From NCBI GenBank assembly GCA_963752045.1, contig CAVVWN010000014.1, forward strand, positions 434,001 through 498,000: DNA of 64,000 bases. The letters run 5' to 3'. Below the pieces are notes generated by a model, which saw nothing but the letters and a program-made list of their open reading frames with translations, ran no database searches and had not been told where the DNA came from. The stretch's first letter is position 1; every line of letters starts with the position of its first letter. The position numbers were made by a program, and so were the translations under genes. Positions 10,146-19,500 of the stretch are shown piece after piece. This stretch comes from DATKDF01 sp963752045. Lineage in GTDB: Bacteria > Acidobacteriota > Vicinamibacteria > Vicinamibacterales > SCN-69-37.

Positions 10146-10721
10146 ATGCACCGTTTTGTCACATCTATCTTTGCTCTTGCAGGCGTCGTCGCGCTTGGCG
10201 CGTGCGCGAGTCCGGCGCCCTCTGAGCCGGCGGCGCCGGCGCAAAGTCCGGCCGAACGGGGTGCGTACCTCGTCAGCACGATGGGCTGTCATGACTGCCA
10301 CACGCCCTGGCAGCTCGGGCCAAACGGGCCCGAGCCCGACATGACCCGCGCGCTGTCGGGACACCCGGAAGGCATCGAAATCACCAAGCCGCCCGCGCTC
10401 ACCGAGCAGTGGAACACGACGGTGGCCGCCACTTTCACGGCATGGACCGGCCCCTGGGGCATGTCGTTCACCGCGAACCTGACGCCGGACCAGAACACGG
10501 GCCTCGGCATCTGGACCGAGGAGATGTTCGTGAACGCGATCCGCGAGGGCAAGCACATGGGCACGTCGCGACCGATCCTCCCGCCGATGCCGTGGCAGGT
10601 GTACCGCAACCTCACCGACGACGACCTCAAGGCGGTGTTCGCGTACTTGCGGACATTGACGCCGATCAGCAACCACGTGCCGGACCCGCTCACGCCCGAA
10701 CAGGTCGCGGCGCTGAAGTAA
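10146..10721 (+). CDS. Lipoprotein c-type cytochrome
   Basis: 191 residues. The ATG at 10146 follows a good ribosome binding site (GGGAGGT, 5-6 nt spacing). The signal peptide ends in a lipobox (VVALGACAS), so the mature protein should be lipid-anchored. A single haem-binding CHDCH motif lies near residue 46. A distal Met ligand is probably in PILPPMPW. The C-terminal LTDDDLKAVFAYLRTL is typical of class I cytochromes that shuttle electrons in the periplasm. The partner dehydrogenase is not obvious; the nearby exported GMC enzyme is a possible electron donor, which is an inference only. A strong inverted repeat follows the stop. Confidence 0.9.
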   Translation: MHRFVTSIFALAGVVALGACASPAPSEPAAPAQSPAERGAYLVSTMGCHDCHTPWQLGPNGPEPDMTRALSGHPEGIEITKPPALTEQWNTTVAATFTAWTGPWGMSFTANLTPDQNTGLGIWTEEMFVNAIREGKHMGTSRPILPPMPWQVYRNLTDDDLKAVFAYLRTLTPISNHVPDPLTPEQVAALK

Positions 10722-10726
10722 CCGGT

Positions 10727-10775
10727 GTAGGGCGGACTGAACTGCAGTCCGCCCTACGAGTTCAGTCCGCCCTAC
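10727..10775. repeat. Three-armed inverted repeat, probable bidirectional terminator
   Basis: The left arm GTAGGGCGGACTGAA (10727-10741) can pair with either AGTCCGCCCTAC (10746-10757) or TTCAGTCCGCCCTAC (10761-10775), giving two mutually exclusive perfect stems. It sits between convergent genes. Its last bases provide the TAG stop of the glycosylase gene on the minus strand. Confidence 0.75.
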
Positions 10776-11410
10776 TGCTCGTGGAGGCGCCAGAGGTACC
10801 AGGCCGCCACGGACCGATACGGCCGCCAGGGCTTCGCCAGCCGTTCCATCGTGCGAGGGGCCGGCGGTCCTCGCATCTCGAAGAGCTTCTCGACGCCTTT
10901 GACGATGCCCAGATCGCCGATGGGCCAGACGTCGGGGCGTCGCAGGCGGAAGATCAGGAACATCTCGGCCGACCAGCGGCCGAGTCCCTTGACCGACGTG
11001 ATCCGCTCGATGACCTCCTCGTCGGGATGCCGCCCGATCGTCACGAGGTCGAGCCGGCCGTCCGCGACGCGCTCTGCCAGGTCGCGGAGGTACGTGATCT
11101 TCGGGCGGCTGACGCCGGCGCCTCTGAGCGCGGTGGCGTCGAGCGAGAGCACGCGCGCGGGCGTGAGGCCGGCCGCGCCGCCCGCGAGAGCGACCACGCG
11201 CCCGTGAATAGTATCGGCCGCGCCCACCGACAACTGCTGCGAGAGGATCACGCGGACGAGCCCGGCGAACGGATCGGTTCGTTCCCGGTCCCCCAGCCGG
11301 CACGGCCCGACGCGCGTGATGAGCGCGCCCAGGCGCGCGTCGCGCTCGACGAGGGCCCGACGGGCCTCTTCGACCCCCGCGCGCGACATGCCGTAGCGCG
11401 ACGCGCTCAC
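10772..11410 (-). CDS. AlkA-type HhH-GPD DNA-3-methyladenine glycosylase
   Basis: 212 residues, a base-excision repair glycosylase. The helix-hairpin-helix is ITSVKGLGRWSAEMFLIFRL. The catalytic Asp follows in DVWPIGDLGI, at the spacing usual for HhH-GPD enzymes. The N-terminal half includes FAGLVRVILSQQLSVGAADTI, typical of the AlkA/MAG group. It removes alkylated purines. There is no Fe-S cluster Cys motif, which argues against an endonuclease III assignment. Its start overlaps the gltX stop by 4 nt, so the two are cotranslated. The stop codon lies in the inverted repeat at 10727-10775. Confidence 0.92.
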   Translation of the reverse strand: MSASRYGMSRAGVEEARRALVERDARLGALITRVGPCRLGDRERTDPFAGLVRVILSQQLSVGAADTIHGRVVALAGGAAGLTPARVLSLDATALRGAGVSRPKITYLRDLAERVADGRLDLVTIGRHPDEEVIERITSVKGLGRWSAEMFLIFRLRRPDVWPIGDLGIVKGVEKLFEMRGPPAPRTMERLAKPWRPYRSVAAWYLWRLHEQ

Positions 11411-12810
11411 CGCAACACCTCGTCGAGCCGCCGCAGGACCCGCTCGCGCCCCACCAGGGCCAGGACCTCGAAGATCCCCGGGCTCACGGCCTGTCCCGTC
11501 ACGGCCACACGCGTGGCGTGAATCAGCATGCCGGGCTTGATGCCGGCCGAGGCGGACAGCTCGCGCAGCCGCGCCTCGAGTGTCGGCGGATCGAACGGCT
11601 CGACCGTCGACAACTCGTCGCGCCAGGCCCTGAGATGCTCCGCGAGATCGGGGGCCGAGAGGTGTTTCGCCACGGCGGCCGGGTCGCGCACGACGGTGTC
11701 GGCGGTAAACGGCGCGAGCAGGGCCGGGATGTCGGCGAGCTTCTTCGCCCGAGGCTTCACCAGATCGATGGCCGCGAGCGTGGCCGGATCCAGCGACGAG
11801 AGTTGCAGGCGACGCCGAATCTCGTCGGCCGTGAGCCTCATGATGTGCTGCTGGTTGAACCAGCCCAGCTTCTCCACGTTGAACACGGCGTTGCCGCCGC
11901 TGATGTCCTCGAGCGCGAAGAGCGCGACGAGCTCGTCGCGCGTGAGCACCTCGCGATCGCCGCCTGGCGACCAGCCGAGAAGCGCGAGGAAATTCACCAT
12001 CGCCTCTGGCAGGTAGCCCTGCGTCTCGTACTCACCCACCGACGTCGCGCCGTGACGCTTGCTCAGCCGCTTCTTGTCGGGCCCCAGGATGAGCGGCACG
12101 TGGGCGAACCGCGGCACGGGCGCGCCGAGCGCCTGATAGAGCAGGATCTGCTTCGGCGTGTTCGAGATGTGATCGTCACCGCGGACCACGTCGGTGATGG
12201 CCATGTCGATGTCGTCGGCGACGACCGACAGTTGGTAGGTTGGCGACCCATTCGAGCGGAGGATGACGAAATCCTCGATGCTGGCGTGGTCGACCTCGAT
12301 GCGGCCGCGGACCAGGTCGTCGAATGCGGTGCGGCCGTCCGGCACGCGGAAGCGCACGGCGCGCGGCATCCCCGACTCGGCGTACCGCTCGAGCTCGTCG
12401 GGCGGCAGCGACAGGCACCTGCGGTCGTAGGTCCATCCGCCGCCCGCCCGTTCGGCGGCCTCACGGCGCGCGGCGAGGTCGTCCGGGTTGCAGTAGCAGT
12501 AGTACGCATGGCCGCTCGCCACGAGCCGCGCGGCCGCCTCGCGATGACGGTCCAGCCGCTCGCTCTGAAAGTACGGCCCGTGCGGCCCGCCGATGTCCGG
12601 CCCCTCGTCCCATTCGAGCCCCAGCCATCTCAGGCTGGACAGGATGCCGGTCACCATCTCGTCCGACGACCGTTCGGCGTCCGTGTCTTCGATGCGGAGC
12701 ACGAACGTCCCGCCGTGGCGGCGAGCAAAGAGCCAGTTGAAGAGCGCGGTTCGGGCTCCGCCTACGTGCAGGTAGCCGGTCGGTGACGGCGCAAAGCGGA
12801 CACGGGGCAC
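11407..12810 (-). CDS. gltX: Glutamate--tRNA ligase
   Basis: 467 residues, normal length. Class I aminoacyl-tRNA synthetase that charges tRNA-Glu. The HIGH-type signature is APSPTGYLHVGGARTALF near the N-terminus, and the KMSKS-type motif is DKKRLSKRHGA. The region YCYCNPDDLAARR is typical of bacterial GluRS insertions. Discriminating versus non-discriminating specificity cannot be settled from this. The GTG start is placed directly behind a TAGAAT box on the minus strand with no ribosome binding site, so the mRNA may be leaderless. The downstream glycosylase overlaps by 4 nt. Confidence 0.97.
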   Translation of the reverse strand: MPRVRFAPSPTGYLHVGGARTALFNWLFARRHGGTFVLRIEDTDAERSSDEMVTGILSSLRWLGLEWDEGPDIGGPHGPYFQSERLDRHREAAARLVASGHAYYCYCNPDDLAARREAAERAGGGWTYDRRCLSLPPDELERYAESGMPRAVRFRVPDGRTAFDDLVRGRIEVDHASIEDFVILRSNGSPTYQLSVVADDIDMAITDVVRGDDHISNTPKQILLYQALGAPVPRFAHVPLILGPDKKRLSKRHGATSVGEYETQGYLPEAMVNFLALLGWSPGGDREVLTRDELVALFALEDISGGNAVFNVEKLGWFNQQHIMRLTADEIRRRLQLSSLDPATLAAIDLVKPRAKKLADIPALLAPFTADTVVRDPAAVAKHLSAPDLAEHLRAWRDELSTVEPFDPPTLEARLRELSASAGIKPGMLIHATRVAVTGQAVSPGIFEVLALVGRERVLRRLDEVLR

Positions 12811-12816
12811 TGGGGG

Positions 12817-12822
12817 ATTCTA
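12817..12822 (-). promoter_or_regulatory. -10 box (TAGAAT) of gltX, leaderless arrangement
   Basis: Read on the minus strand, TAGAAT ends 6 nt before the GTG start of gltX. No Shine-Dalgarno sequence intervenes, so transcription should begin at or next to the start codon. Confidence 0.5.
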
Positions 12823-12830
12823 ATCGGGGA

Positions 12831-12958
12831 GGGGTGCGTCAGGGTGCGGCGGGTGCGACGGGGTGCGTCAGGTGCGTCAGGTGCGTCAGGGTGCGGCTGG
12901 TGCGTCAGGGTGCGGCGGGTGCGTCAGGGTGCGACGGGTGCGTCAGGGTGCGGCGGGG
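12831..12958. repeat. GC-rich minisatellite, 9-10 nt unit
   Basis: About thirteen tandem copies of TGCGTCAGGG and variants (TGCGGCGGG, TGCGACGGG, TGCGTCAGG) fill the gap between arsC and gltX. Alternate units differ in a regular way, giving a higher-order period of about 19-20 nt. Open frames through it encode only low-complexity peptides and are not credible genes. Confidence 0.85.
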
Positions 12959-12961
12959 GGC

Positions 12962-13366
12962 TTAGATCAAGTGGCGTTCTCGGCCGAAGGCGCGCAGGCG
13001 TGTCTCGAGCTCGTCGCGCACGACCCGGAAGCGAGCCGGCGCCTCGTCGGGAGGCGCGGATGCCGGATCCGGAAGCGGCCAGTGCAGCCGCTCGACGCGG
13101 CCGGGCACCACGGGGCACACTTCCTCGGCGCAGAGCGTGATGACCACGTCGACCGTCGTCAGGTCCACGTCGGAAACCGACGTGGACCTGTGCGAGGTGA
13201 TGTCGATGCCGCGTTCGGCCATCGCCGCCACGGCATGGGGGTTGACGCGCGTCGGCGCGCTGCCGGCACTCGAAACCTCCGCGCGGCCGCCGAAGAGCGC
13301 CCGCGCCAGGCCCTCGGCCATCTGGCTGCGGGCGGAGTTGGCGACGCAGAGGAAGAGAAGGCGCAT
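12962..13366 (-). CDS. arsC: Arsenate reductase, low-molecular-weight phosphatase type
   Basis: 134 residues. The phosphate/arsenate-binding loop CVANSAR (Cys7-x5-Arg13) is at the N-terminus. Two further cysteines, Cys79 and Cys84 (ITLCAEEVCPVV), match the three-Cys relay of thioredoxin-coupled ArsC enzymes such as that of Bacillus subtilis. It reduces arsenate to arsenite in the cytoplasm. It lies downstream of arsM on the same strand, separated by a 260-nt inverted tandem-repeat block, so co-expression with arsM is plausible but not certain. A plain tyrosine phosphatase is less likely given the extra Cys pair and the arsM/arsR neighbours. Confidence 0.9.
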   Translation of the reverse strand: MRLLFLCVANSARSQMAEGLARALFGGRAEVSSAGSAPTRVNPHAVAAMAERGIDITSHRSTSVSDVDLTTVDVVITLCAEEVCPVVPGRVERLHWPLPDPASAPPDEAPARFRVVRDELETRLRAFGRERHLI

Positions 13367-13378
13367 GCCAATTCAGCG

Positions 13379-13615
13379 TATTAGCGAATGGAGTGAGGGA
13401 GCGAATGAAGCGAATGGAGCGAATGGAGCGAATGAAGCGAATGAAGCGAATGAAATGAGCGAATGGGCCACTGAGAGTGTGAGCGAGTCGCCCGCCGGCG
13501 TCAGGCGAGCACGACAGGCGGATTCACTCCTTCGCCATTCGCTCATTCGCCATTCGCTCATTCGCTTCATTCGCTCATTCGCTGATTTCATTCGCTAATG
13601 CACTCAATTCGCTGA
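13379..13615. repeat. Inverted arrays of a 9-nt repeat (GCGAATGAA / TTCATTCGC)
   Basis: The left part (about 13383-13470) is a tandem array of GCGAATGRA units. The right part (about 13535-13602) is the same type of array in inverse orientation (CATTCGCTCATTCGC). The two can pair over roughly 60 nt with a loop of about 65 nt. It lies between arsM and arsC. Both strands give only repetitive peptide frames. Confidence 0.85.
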
Positions 13616-13627
13616 TTCGCTACATTC

Positions 13628-14428
13628 TCACCGGTTCGCCCTTATGAAGGCGCTGGCGAACGCGCGGTCCACGATCGGCGCAATCGCGTCGGCATCGAAG
13701 CCGGCCTCGGCGAGGAACCCGCGCGCGTCCTCGGCCCGATACTCGCGCACGATCTCGATGTCGATGCCCTCGAAGCCCGCCCGGCTGAGCCGCGAGCGGT
13801 AGTCCGCCTCGTCGAGCGCGCCCGCAATGCAGCCCACCCAGAGCTCGACGCTCTTGCGCACGTCGGCCGGGACGGGCCGCCGGCTCACGACATCCGACAC
13901 GGCAAAGCGCCCGCCAGGCTTGAGCACACGGAACGCTTCGGCCAGCACGCGGTCCTTGTCGGCCGACAGGTTGATGACACAGTTGGAGATGATGACGTCC
14001 ACCGACGAATCGGGCAGCGGAATCGCCTCGATCTCCCCCTTCAGAAACTCGACGTTCTCGGCACCGGCCTTCCGCTGGTTCTCGCGCGCAAGCGCCAGCA
14101 TCTCGTCGGTCATGTCGAGACCGTAAGCCTTGCCGGTTGGACCCACACGACGCGCCGAGAGCAGCACGTCGATGCCGCCGCCCGAGCCGAGGTCGAGCAC
14201 CACCTCGCCGGGCCTGAGCTCGGCAAGCGCCGTGGGATTCCCACACCCGAGCGAGGCCAGGACCGCTTCGCTTGGGAGCACGGCCGTTTCGCCCACGCTG
14301 TAGAGGTCCGAACTGATCGGGTCGGCGCAGCCGCAGGCCGGACCGCAGCAGGACCCGGACGCACCCGCGCGGACGTCGCGGGCAATCGCCCCGTATTTCT
14401 CTTTCACCGATGTCGTGATGTCAGGCAT
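13628..14428 (-). CDS. arsM: Arsenite S-adenosylmethionine methyltransferase
   Basis: 266 residues. The N-terminal Cys-rich segment GSCCGPACGC is common in bacterial ArsM. The SAM-binding motif is VVLDLGSGGGIDVLLSARRV. Conserved cysteines appear in SNCVINL and WVGCIAGAL, the positions used to bind As(III). The product methylates arsenite to volatile or less sorbed species, a detoxification step after ArsC. It is divergent from arsR, and the shared region has two ArsR-like palindromes, so it is probably derepressed by arsenite. Confidence 0.95.
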   Translation of the reverse strand: MPDITTSVKEKYGAIARDVRAGASGSCCGPACGCADPISSDLYSVGETAVLPSEAVLASLGCGNPTALAELRPGEVVLDLGSGGGIDVLLSARRVGPTGKAYGLDMTDEMLALARENQRKAGAENVEFLKGEIEAIPLPDSSVDVIISNCVINLSADKDRVLAEAFRVLKPGGRFAVSDVVSRRPVPADVRKSVELWVGCIAGALDEADYRSRLSRAGFEGIDIEIVREYRAEDARGFLAEAGFDADAIAPIVDRAFASAFIRANR

Positions 14429-14440
14429 GAAAACTCCTTT

Positions 14441-14495
14441 GGCGCTGGGGGGGAGGCGCTAGGCGCTAGGCGCTAGGCGCTAGGCCCCTGGCGCT
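14441..14495. repeat. GGCGCTAGGC tandem repeat
   Basis: Several copies of the 7-nt unit AGGCGCT lie in the arsM-arsR gap, upstream of arsM. A related block (GGCGCTGGGCGCTAGG) appears at 25683-25714, so this looks like an interspersed intergenic repeat family. Confidence 0.7.
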
Positions 14496-14497
14496 AC

Positions 14498-14548
14498 ATT
14501 CGCTTGAGCGAATATAGCCGCCCGTGATATATTCGTCAAGCCGAATAT
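14498..14548. promoter_or_regulatory. Two ArsR-type operator palindromes in the arsM-arsR divergent region
   Basis: ATTCGCT-tg-AGCGAAT (14498-14513) and ATATTCG-tcaagc-CGAATAT (14529-14548) are inverted repeats with 7-bp arms sharing an ATTCG core. The second overlaps the arsR start codon. This fits autoregulation of arsR and control of arsM. Confidence 0.75.
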
Positions 14549-14945
14549 GAATGCCTCCCCCGTGCACACGCTCGAAGGCCTCCTGCGGGCCCTGGCCGAC
14601 GACACCCGGCTGCGAATTCTCGGCCTCGTCGCGGCCGGCGAGGCGTGCGTGTGCAACATCCATGGCGCCCTCGGCATCCCGCAGCCTACCGCCTCTCGGC
14701 ATCTGGCCTACCTGCGCCGGGCCGGCCTCGTGGCTTCGCGCAAGGACGGGCTCTGGGTGCACTACCGGCTGGCCGTGCCGAAAGACCCCGCCCTTGCCAA
14801 CGTGCTGAGGGCGACGATCGACGCGCTCGGCCGGACGCGCAGCGTTTCGACCGATCGCCGCCGGCTGAGCGGACTCACTACCATTCCGCTCCGCGTGCTC
14901 GAGAACGCGGCGGCCTGCTGCGTGCCGGTCGCCGACGCCGACTGA
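14547..14945 (+). CDS. arsR: ArsR-family arsenite-responsive repressor
   Basis: 132 residues with a winged helix. The sequence EACVCNIHGAL carries the Cys-x-Cys metalloid site (Cys34, Cys36) of the type found in the alpha-3 helix of ArsR proteins. Further cysteines in the C-terminal tail (AAACC) may supply additional ligands. The HTH region is IPQPTASRHLAYLRRAGLV. It represses its own gene and the divergent arsM until As(III) binds. The start codon lies inside one of the two candidate operators. Confidence 0.93.
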   Translation: MNASPVHTLEGLLRALADDTRLRILGLVAAGEACVCNIHGALGIPQPTASRHLAYLRRAGLVASRKDGLWVHYRLAVPKDPALANVLRATIDALGRTRSVSTDRRRLSGLTTIPLRVLENAAACCVPVADAD

Positions 14946-15092
14946 AGCGCCTCGTTCACGCCGGCGATGCGTGCTAGAGTCCTACCGCCAGCGTTCCCAT
15001 CGCACCGTGGACACGACATCACCCGTATCGAAAGCCAGCGCGCCGGCACTCTCCGGAGGAGGCGCGTGTCGAGGTAGGCGAGGTTGCGGCCG

Positions 15093-16596
15093 GTGACGCC
15101 AACTCGCGCGGTGTCACCGCTTCGGCCCGGCGAGCGCGTGGTCGTCGTCGGCGCGGGCCCGGCCGGGCTGACGGCGGCGTATCTCCTCTCGAAAGCCGGC
15201 GTTGCGACGACGGTCCTCGAGAGCGACGAGCTGGTGGGCGGCCTGTCACGCACCGCTCGGTACAAGCGGTTCCGGTTCGACATCGGCGGCCACCGCTTCT
15301 TCACGAAGATCGCGCCGGTCGAGGATCTGTGGGACGAGATGCTCGGCGACGAGTTCATCTCGGTGCCGCGGCTCTCGCGCATCCACTACCACGGCCGGTT
15401 CTTCGATTATCCGCTTCAAGCGCCATGAACGCGCTCGTGGGCCTCGGGCCGTTCAACGCGGCCGCCATCGCCGCAGCTACCTCCGCTGGCACTTCCGGCC
15501 GTACCCGGTCGAAGAGAACTTCGAGCAGTGGGTGACCAACCGGTTCGGCAAGCGGCTCTACGAGATCTTCTTCAAGACCTACACCGAGAAGGTGTGGGGC
15601 ATGCCGTGCACGGAGATCCGGGCCGAGTGGGCCGCCCAGCGCATCCAGGGCCTCTCGCTGGCGAAGGCGATCCTGCACGGCGGCCTCGCTCAACAAGCGC
15701 GGCGACGACGATCAAGACGCTCATCCACGAGTTCCAGTATCCGCGGCTCGGACCCGGCCAGATGTGGGAAGCGTGTCGCGACCGAATCGCCGCGATGGGC
15801 AACCGCGTGCTGACGAACCATCGCGTGACGGGCATCGAGCTCGCCGGCGGCCGCGCCGTGGCCGTGCGAGCCATGACGCCCGGAGGGCGAACGCCGGTTC
15901 GAGGCCGACCACGTCATTTCCACGACCTGCCGGTCCGTTCGCTCGTCCGCGCGCTCGAACCGGCGCCGCCCGCTCATGTGTCGGCCGCGGCCGAAGGGCT
16001 GCGCTACCGCGACTTCCTCGTGGTCGCCCTGATCCTCGACCGCGAGGATCTGTTCCCGGACAACTGGATCTACATCCACACGCCGGGCGTGAAGGTCGGC
16101 CGCATCCAGAACTTCAACAACTGGAGCCGCGGCCATGGTGCCGGTGCCGGGCAAGACGTGCCTCGGCCTCGAGTACTTCTGCTTCGAGGGCGACGGTCTG
16201 TGGACAGTCCGCGGACGCGGATCTGCTGGCTCAGGCCGCCCGTGAGCTGGAGTCGCTGGGCCTTGCGCGCGCGGCCGACGTCGTGGACGGCACCGTCATC
16301 CGCATGCCGAAGGCCTACCCCATCTACGACGCGAGCTATCGCGGATCACCTGGACACGGTGCGCGCGTTCATCGATCCGATCGCGCAACCTGCACACCGT
16401 GGGCCGCAACGGCATGCACAAGTACAACAACCAGGACCACTCGATGCTGACCGCGATGATGGCCGTCTGGAACATGCAGGGCGCCGCGCACGACATCTGG
16501 GCCGTGAACACCGACTACGAGTACCACGAGGAACAGAAGCTCGCGCCGCGCGTCGGCACCTCGCCCGACGACGAAGCGACAAAGGAGGCACCGTGA
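15093..16596 (+). pseudogene. NAD(P)/FAD-dependent oxidoreductase (amine-oxidase fold) broken by many frameshifts
   Basis: Homology to one protein of about 500 residues can be followed through at least seven frame changes. The FAD-binding N-terminus is VVVVGAGPAGLTAAYLL, then GGLSRTARYKRFRFDIGGHR. Later segments include WVTNRFGKRLYEIFFKTYTE, EFQYPRLGPGQMWEA, DFLVVALILDREDLFPDNW, KTCLGLEYFCFEGD and GRNGMHKYNNQDHSMLTAMM. These are typical of oxidoreductases found in polysaccharide or lipid biosynthesis loci. The frame changes fall near 15420, 15465, 15700, 15880, 15925, 16130, 16210, 16335 and 16395. The protein sequence between breaks is well conserved, so sequencing error or very recent inactivation is likely. 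The last fragment overlaps the next gene (GTGA). Confidence 0.8.
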
Positions 16597-19500
16597 AGCG
16601 CCGGGCGGTCTGGGTTCTGCTGGCTGTCCTCTCGGCCGCCTCGGCGGCGACCGCCTACCTGTACTTCCCGCAGGCGTTCTCGATCCTGTCGCTCGACATC
16701 GCGATGGATCGAGAGACCGCGCTCCGGCGCGCCGGCGAGCTGGCGTCCCGCCATGGCCTGGGTCCCGCTGATTATCGGCAGGCCGCGTCGTTCTCGCTCG
16801 ATCAGGGCACGCAAACCTTCGTCGAGCTCGAGGGCGGCGGCAAGGAGGCCTTCACGAGGATGATGGCCGGGGGGCTCCATGCCGCCTACACCTGGCGCGT
16901 GCGCCACTTCCAGCCTGGTGAAACCACCGAGACGCTCTTCCGCTTCCGTCCCGACGGCAGCCCGTACGGCTTCGTCGAACGGCTGCCGGAGGACGACCCC
17001 GGCGCGGCGCTCGATGCCGCCGCCGCGCGCGCGCTCGCCGAGACGCGGGCGGCAACCGACTGGGCCGTCGACCTCGGCCCCTTCACGCTCGTCGAGGAAG
17101 GCCAGGAGATCCGGCCCGGCGGCCGCGTCGATCACACGTTCACCTACGAACGAGCCGAGCCGACGCTCGGCGAGGGCCGGTACCGCCTGCGCCTGAGCGT
17201 GGCCGGCGACCGGCTGACCGAAGTGACCTACTTCGTCCGCGTGCCGGAGGCGTTCACGCGGCGCTATGCCAGCATGCGGTCGGCCAACGACACGATTGGC
17301 GCGGCGTCGAGCTTCGGCATGGTGCTGCTCTACGGCATCGGGGGAATCGGCGTGGGGCTCTTCTACATGATGCGCCGGCGCTGGGTCATCTGGCGCCCGG
17401 CCGTCATCTGGGGCGTGGCGATCGCCACGCTGCAGACGCTCGCCATCGCCAACGACTGGCCGCTCGCCTGGATGAGCTACGACACGGCGCTCTCGTACCC
17501 GGCGTTCATGGCCCAGCAGTTCGTCACGCTCGCGGCCACCTTCGTCGGTCTCTCGGCGCTCTTCTCGCTGTCGTTTGTCGCCGCTGAAACGCTCACGCGG
17601 CGGGCGTTTGGAAAGCACCCGCAGCTCTGGCGGCTCTGGAACCGCGAGGCCGGCAGCTCGTCGACCGTGCTGGGCCTCACGGCGGCAGGCTTCCTGCTGG
17701 TACCAGTCTTTCTGGCCTACGACGTCCTGCTGTACCTCTTTGCCACGCGCACCCTCGGTTGGTGGTCGCCGGCCGAATCGCTTCTGCACCCGGACGTGCT
17801 GGCCTCGTACGTGCCGTGGCTCGGCGCGATTTCCAACTCGCTCCAGGCCGGCTTCTGGGAGGAGTGCATGTTCCGCGCGATTCCGATTGCCGGCGCCGCG
17901 CTCATCGGCGATCGCTTCGGCAAGCGCGGCCTCTTCATCGTCGCCGCCTTCGTGGTGCAGGCGGCGATTTTCGGCGCCGGCCACGCGCCCTATCCCGCGC
18001 AGCCGGCCTTTGCGCGGCCCGTCGAGCTCATCCTCCCGTCAATCGGGTTCGGTCTCCTCTATCTCTACTTCGGCCTGCTTCCGGCCATCGTCCTCCACTT
18101 CGCCTTCGACGTCGTGTGGTTCGCCCTGCCGATTTTCGCCTCCACGGCGCCGGGCGTGTGGGTGCAGCAGTTGATGGTCATCGTCGTCACCCTCGTGCCC
18201 CTGTGGGTGGTGTTCTACCGACGGATTCAGGCGGGACGATGGACGTCGCTCGACGTGCACGCGAGAAACGCGGCCTGGACGCCTCCCGCTCCTCCCGACC
18301 ACGAGGAGGAAACACACGAGCGCCCTGAATACGCGATTGGCGCCAGGGCGCGCGCGGCGTGGATGGGGCTCGGCGGATTGTGCCTGGCCGGCCTTGCTGT
18401 CGCCGCAATCGTGTCGACACCGCCGGATGGAATCGACGTGAATCGAGACGAGGCGGCGCGCCTCGCTCGCGAGGCATTCGCCGCGCGCGGCGTCGCGCTC
18501 GAGCCGCCGTGGCGCCTGCTGCTGGTGCCGGAAAACGGGATGGGTCTTGGCCACGCGTTCGTGGGCGAGACGGCCGGTGAATCGACACGCCAGGAGCTCG
18601 TGGGCCGCTACCTTCCGGCGCCGCGCTGGCGCGCGCGTGTGGCGCGGTTCGAGGGCGACGTGGTGGACCGGGCCGAAGAGTGGCTTGCCTTCGTCGGCTC
18701 GGAAGGGAACGTCGGCTTCATCCAGCACGAGCTGCCGGAGGACCGGCCGGGCGCGTCGCTCGACGAGGCTGACGCACGCGCGCTCGCGGTCGGCGCCGTG
18801 CGGACCGCGAAGGGCCTCGACGCGGATGCCGGCGACCTCCGGGAAGTGTCGGCGCGGCCCTCGAAGCTCTCCGCCCGTACAGACTGGCTCTTCACGTTCA
18901 CCGACACGACGGTCGATCCGCTGCCGGACGGCGAGCCGCGGGTGAGCGTCGGAATCGCCGGCGACGAGGTGGCCGCCGTCTCGTCGTTCGTCTACGTGCC
19001 CGACGACTGGATGCGCGAGCGCCGCGGCTCGGACACGATCGCGGCGATCGTTCAGGTCGGGGCCGCGGCGCTCTTCGGATCGGTGCTCGTCATCGCGGCC
19101 GCGCTCGGCATCCGCGCGTGGAGCCGCGGCAACTACACGCCACGGTTGTTCCTGTCGGCCGCCGCGCTCATGTTTGTCGTCACCGTGGCGAGCACCGCCA
19201 ACAACTGGCCGACACTCCTCGACTCGCTCTCGACCTCGCAGCCGTTCCAGCTTCAGCTCGTCGCTCTTGTCGCCTCGGGCATCGTGGCGGCCATCCTGCT
19301 TGCGGCCGTCGCCGGCCTCGCGCTTGGCTACCTGCCTCGACGCATTCCGGCGCATCGGTTGGCCTCCCGTGACGCCGTACGGCTCGGCATCGCGGCGGGC
19401 CTCGTCACGGCAGCCGCGTCGGCGCTGGCCGGATGGCTGCAGACGCCTGCGTGGGCCGAGGCACCGGATGTCGGACCGCTCGGCACGTACATGCCGGCGC

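Noticed and set aside
13373..13598. Small open frames encoding MSEWATES-like peptides
   Set aside because: They are translations of the 9-nt repeat arrays on both strands and have no ribosome binding sites.
12831..13615. Possible CRISPR arrays
   Set aside because: The repeats are 9-10 nt units in direct tandem with no unique spacers, and no cas genes are present.
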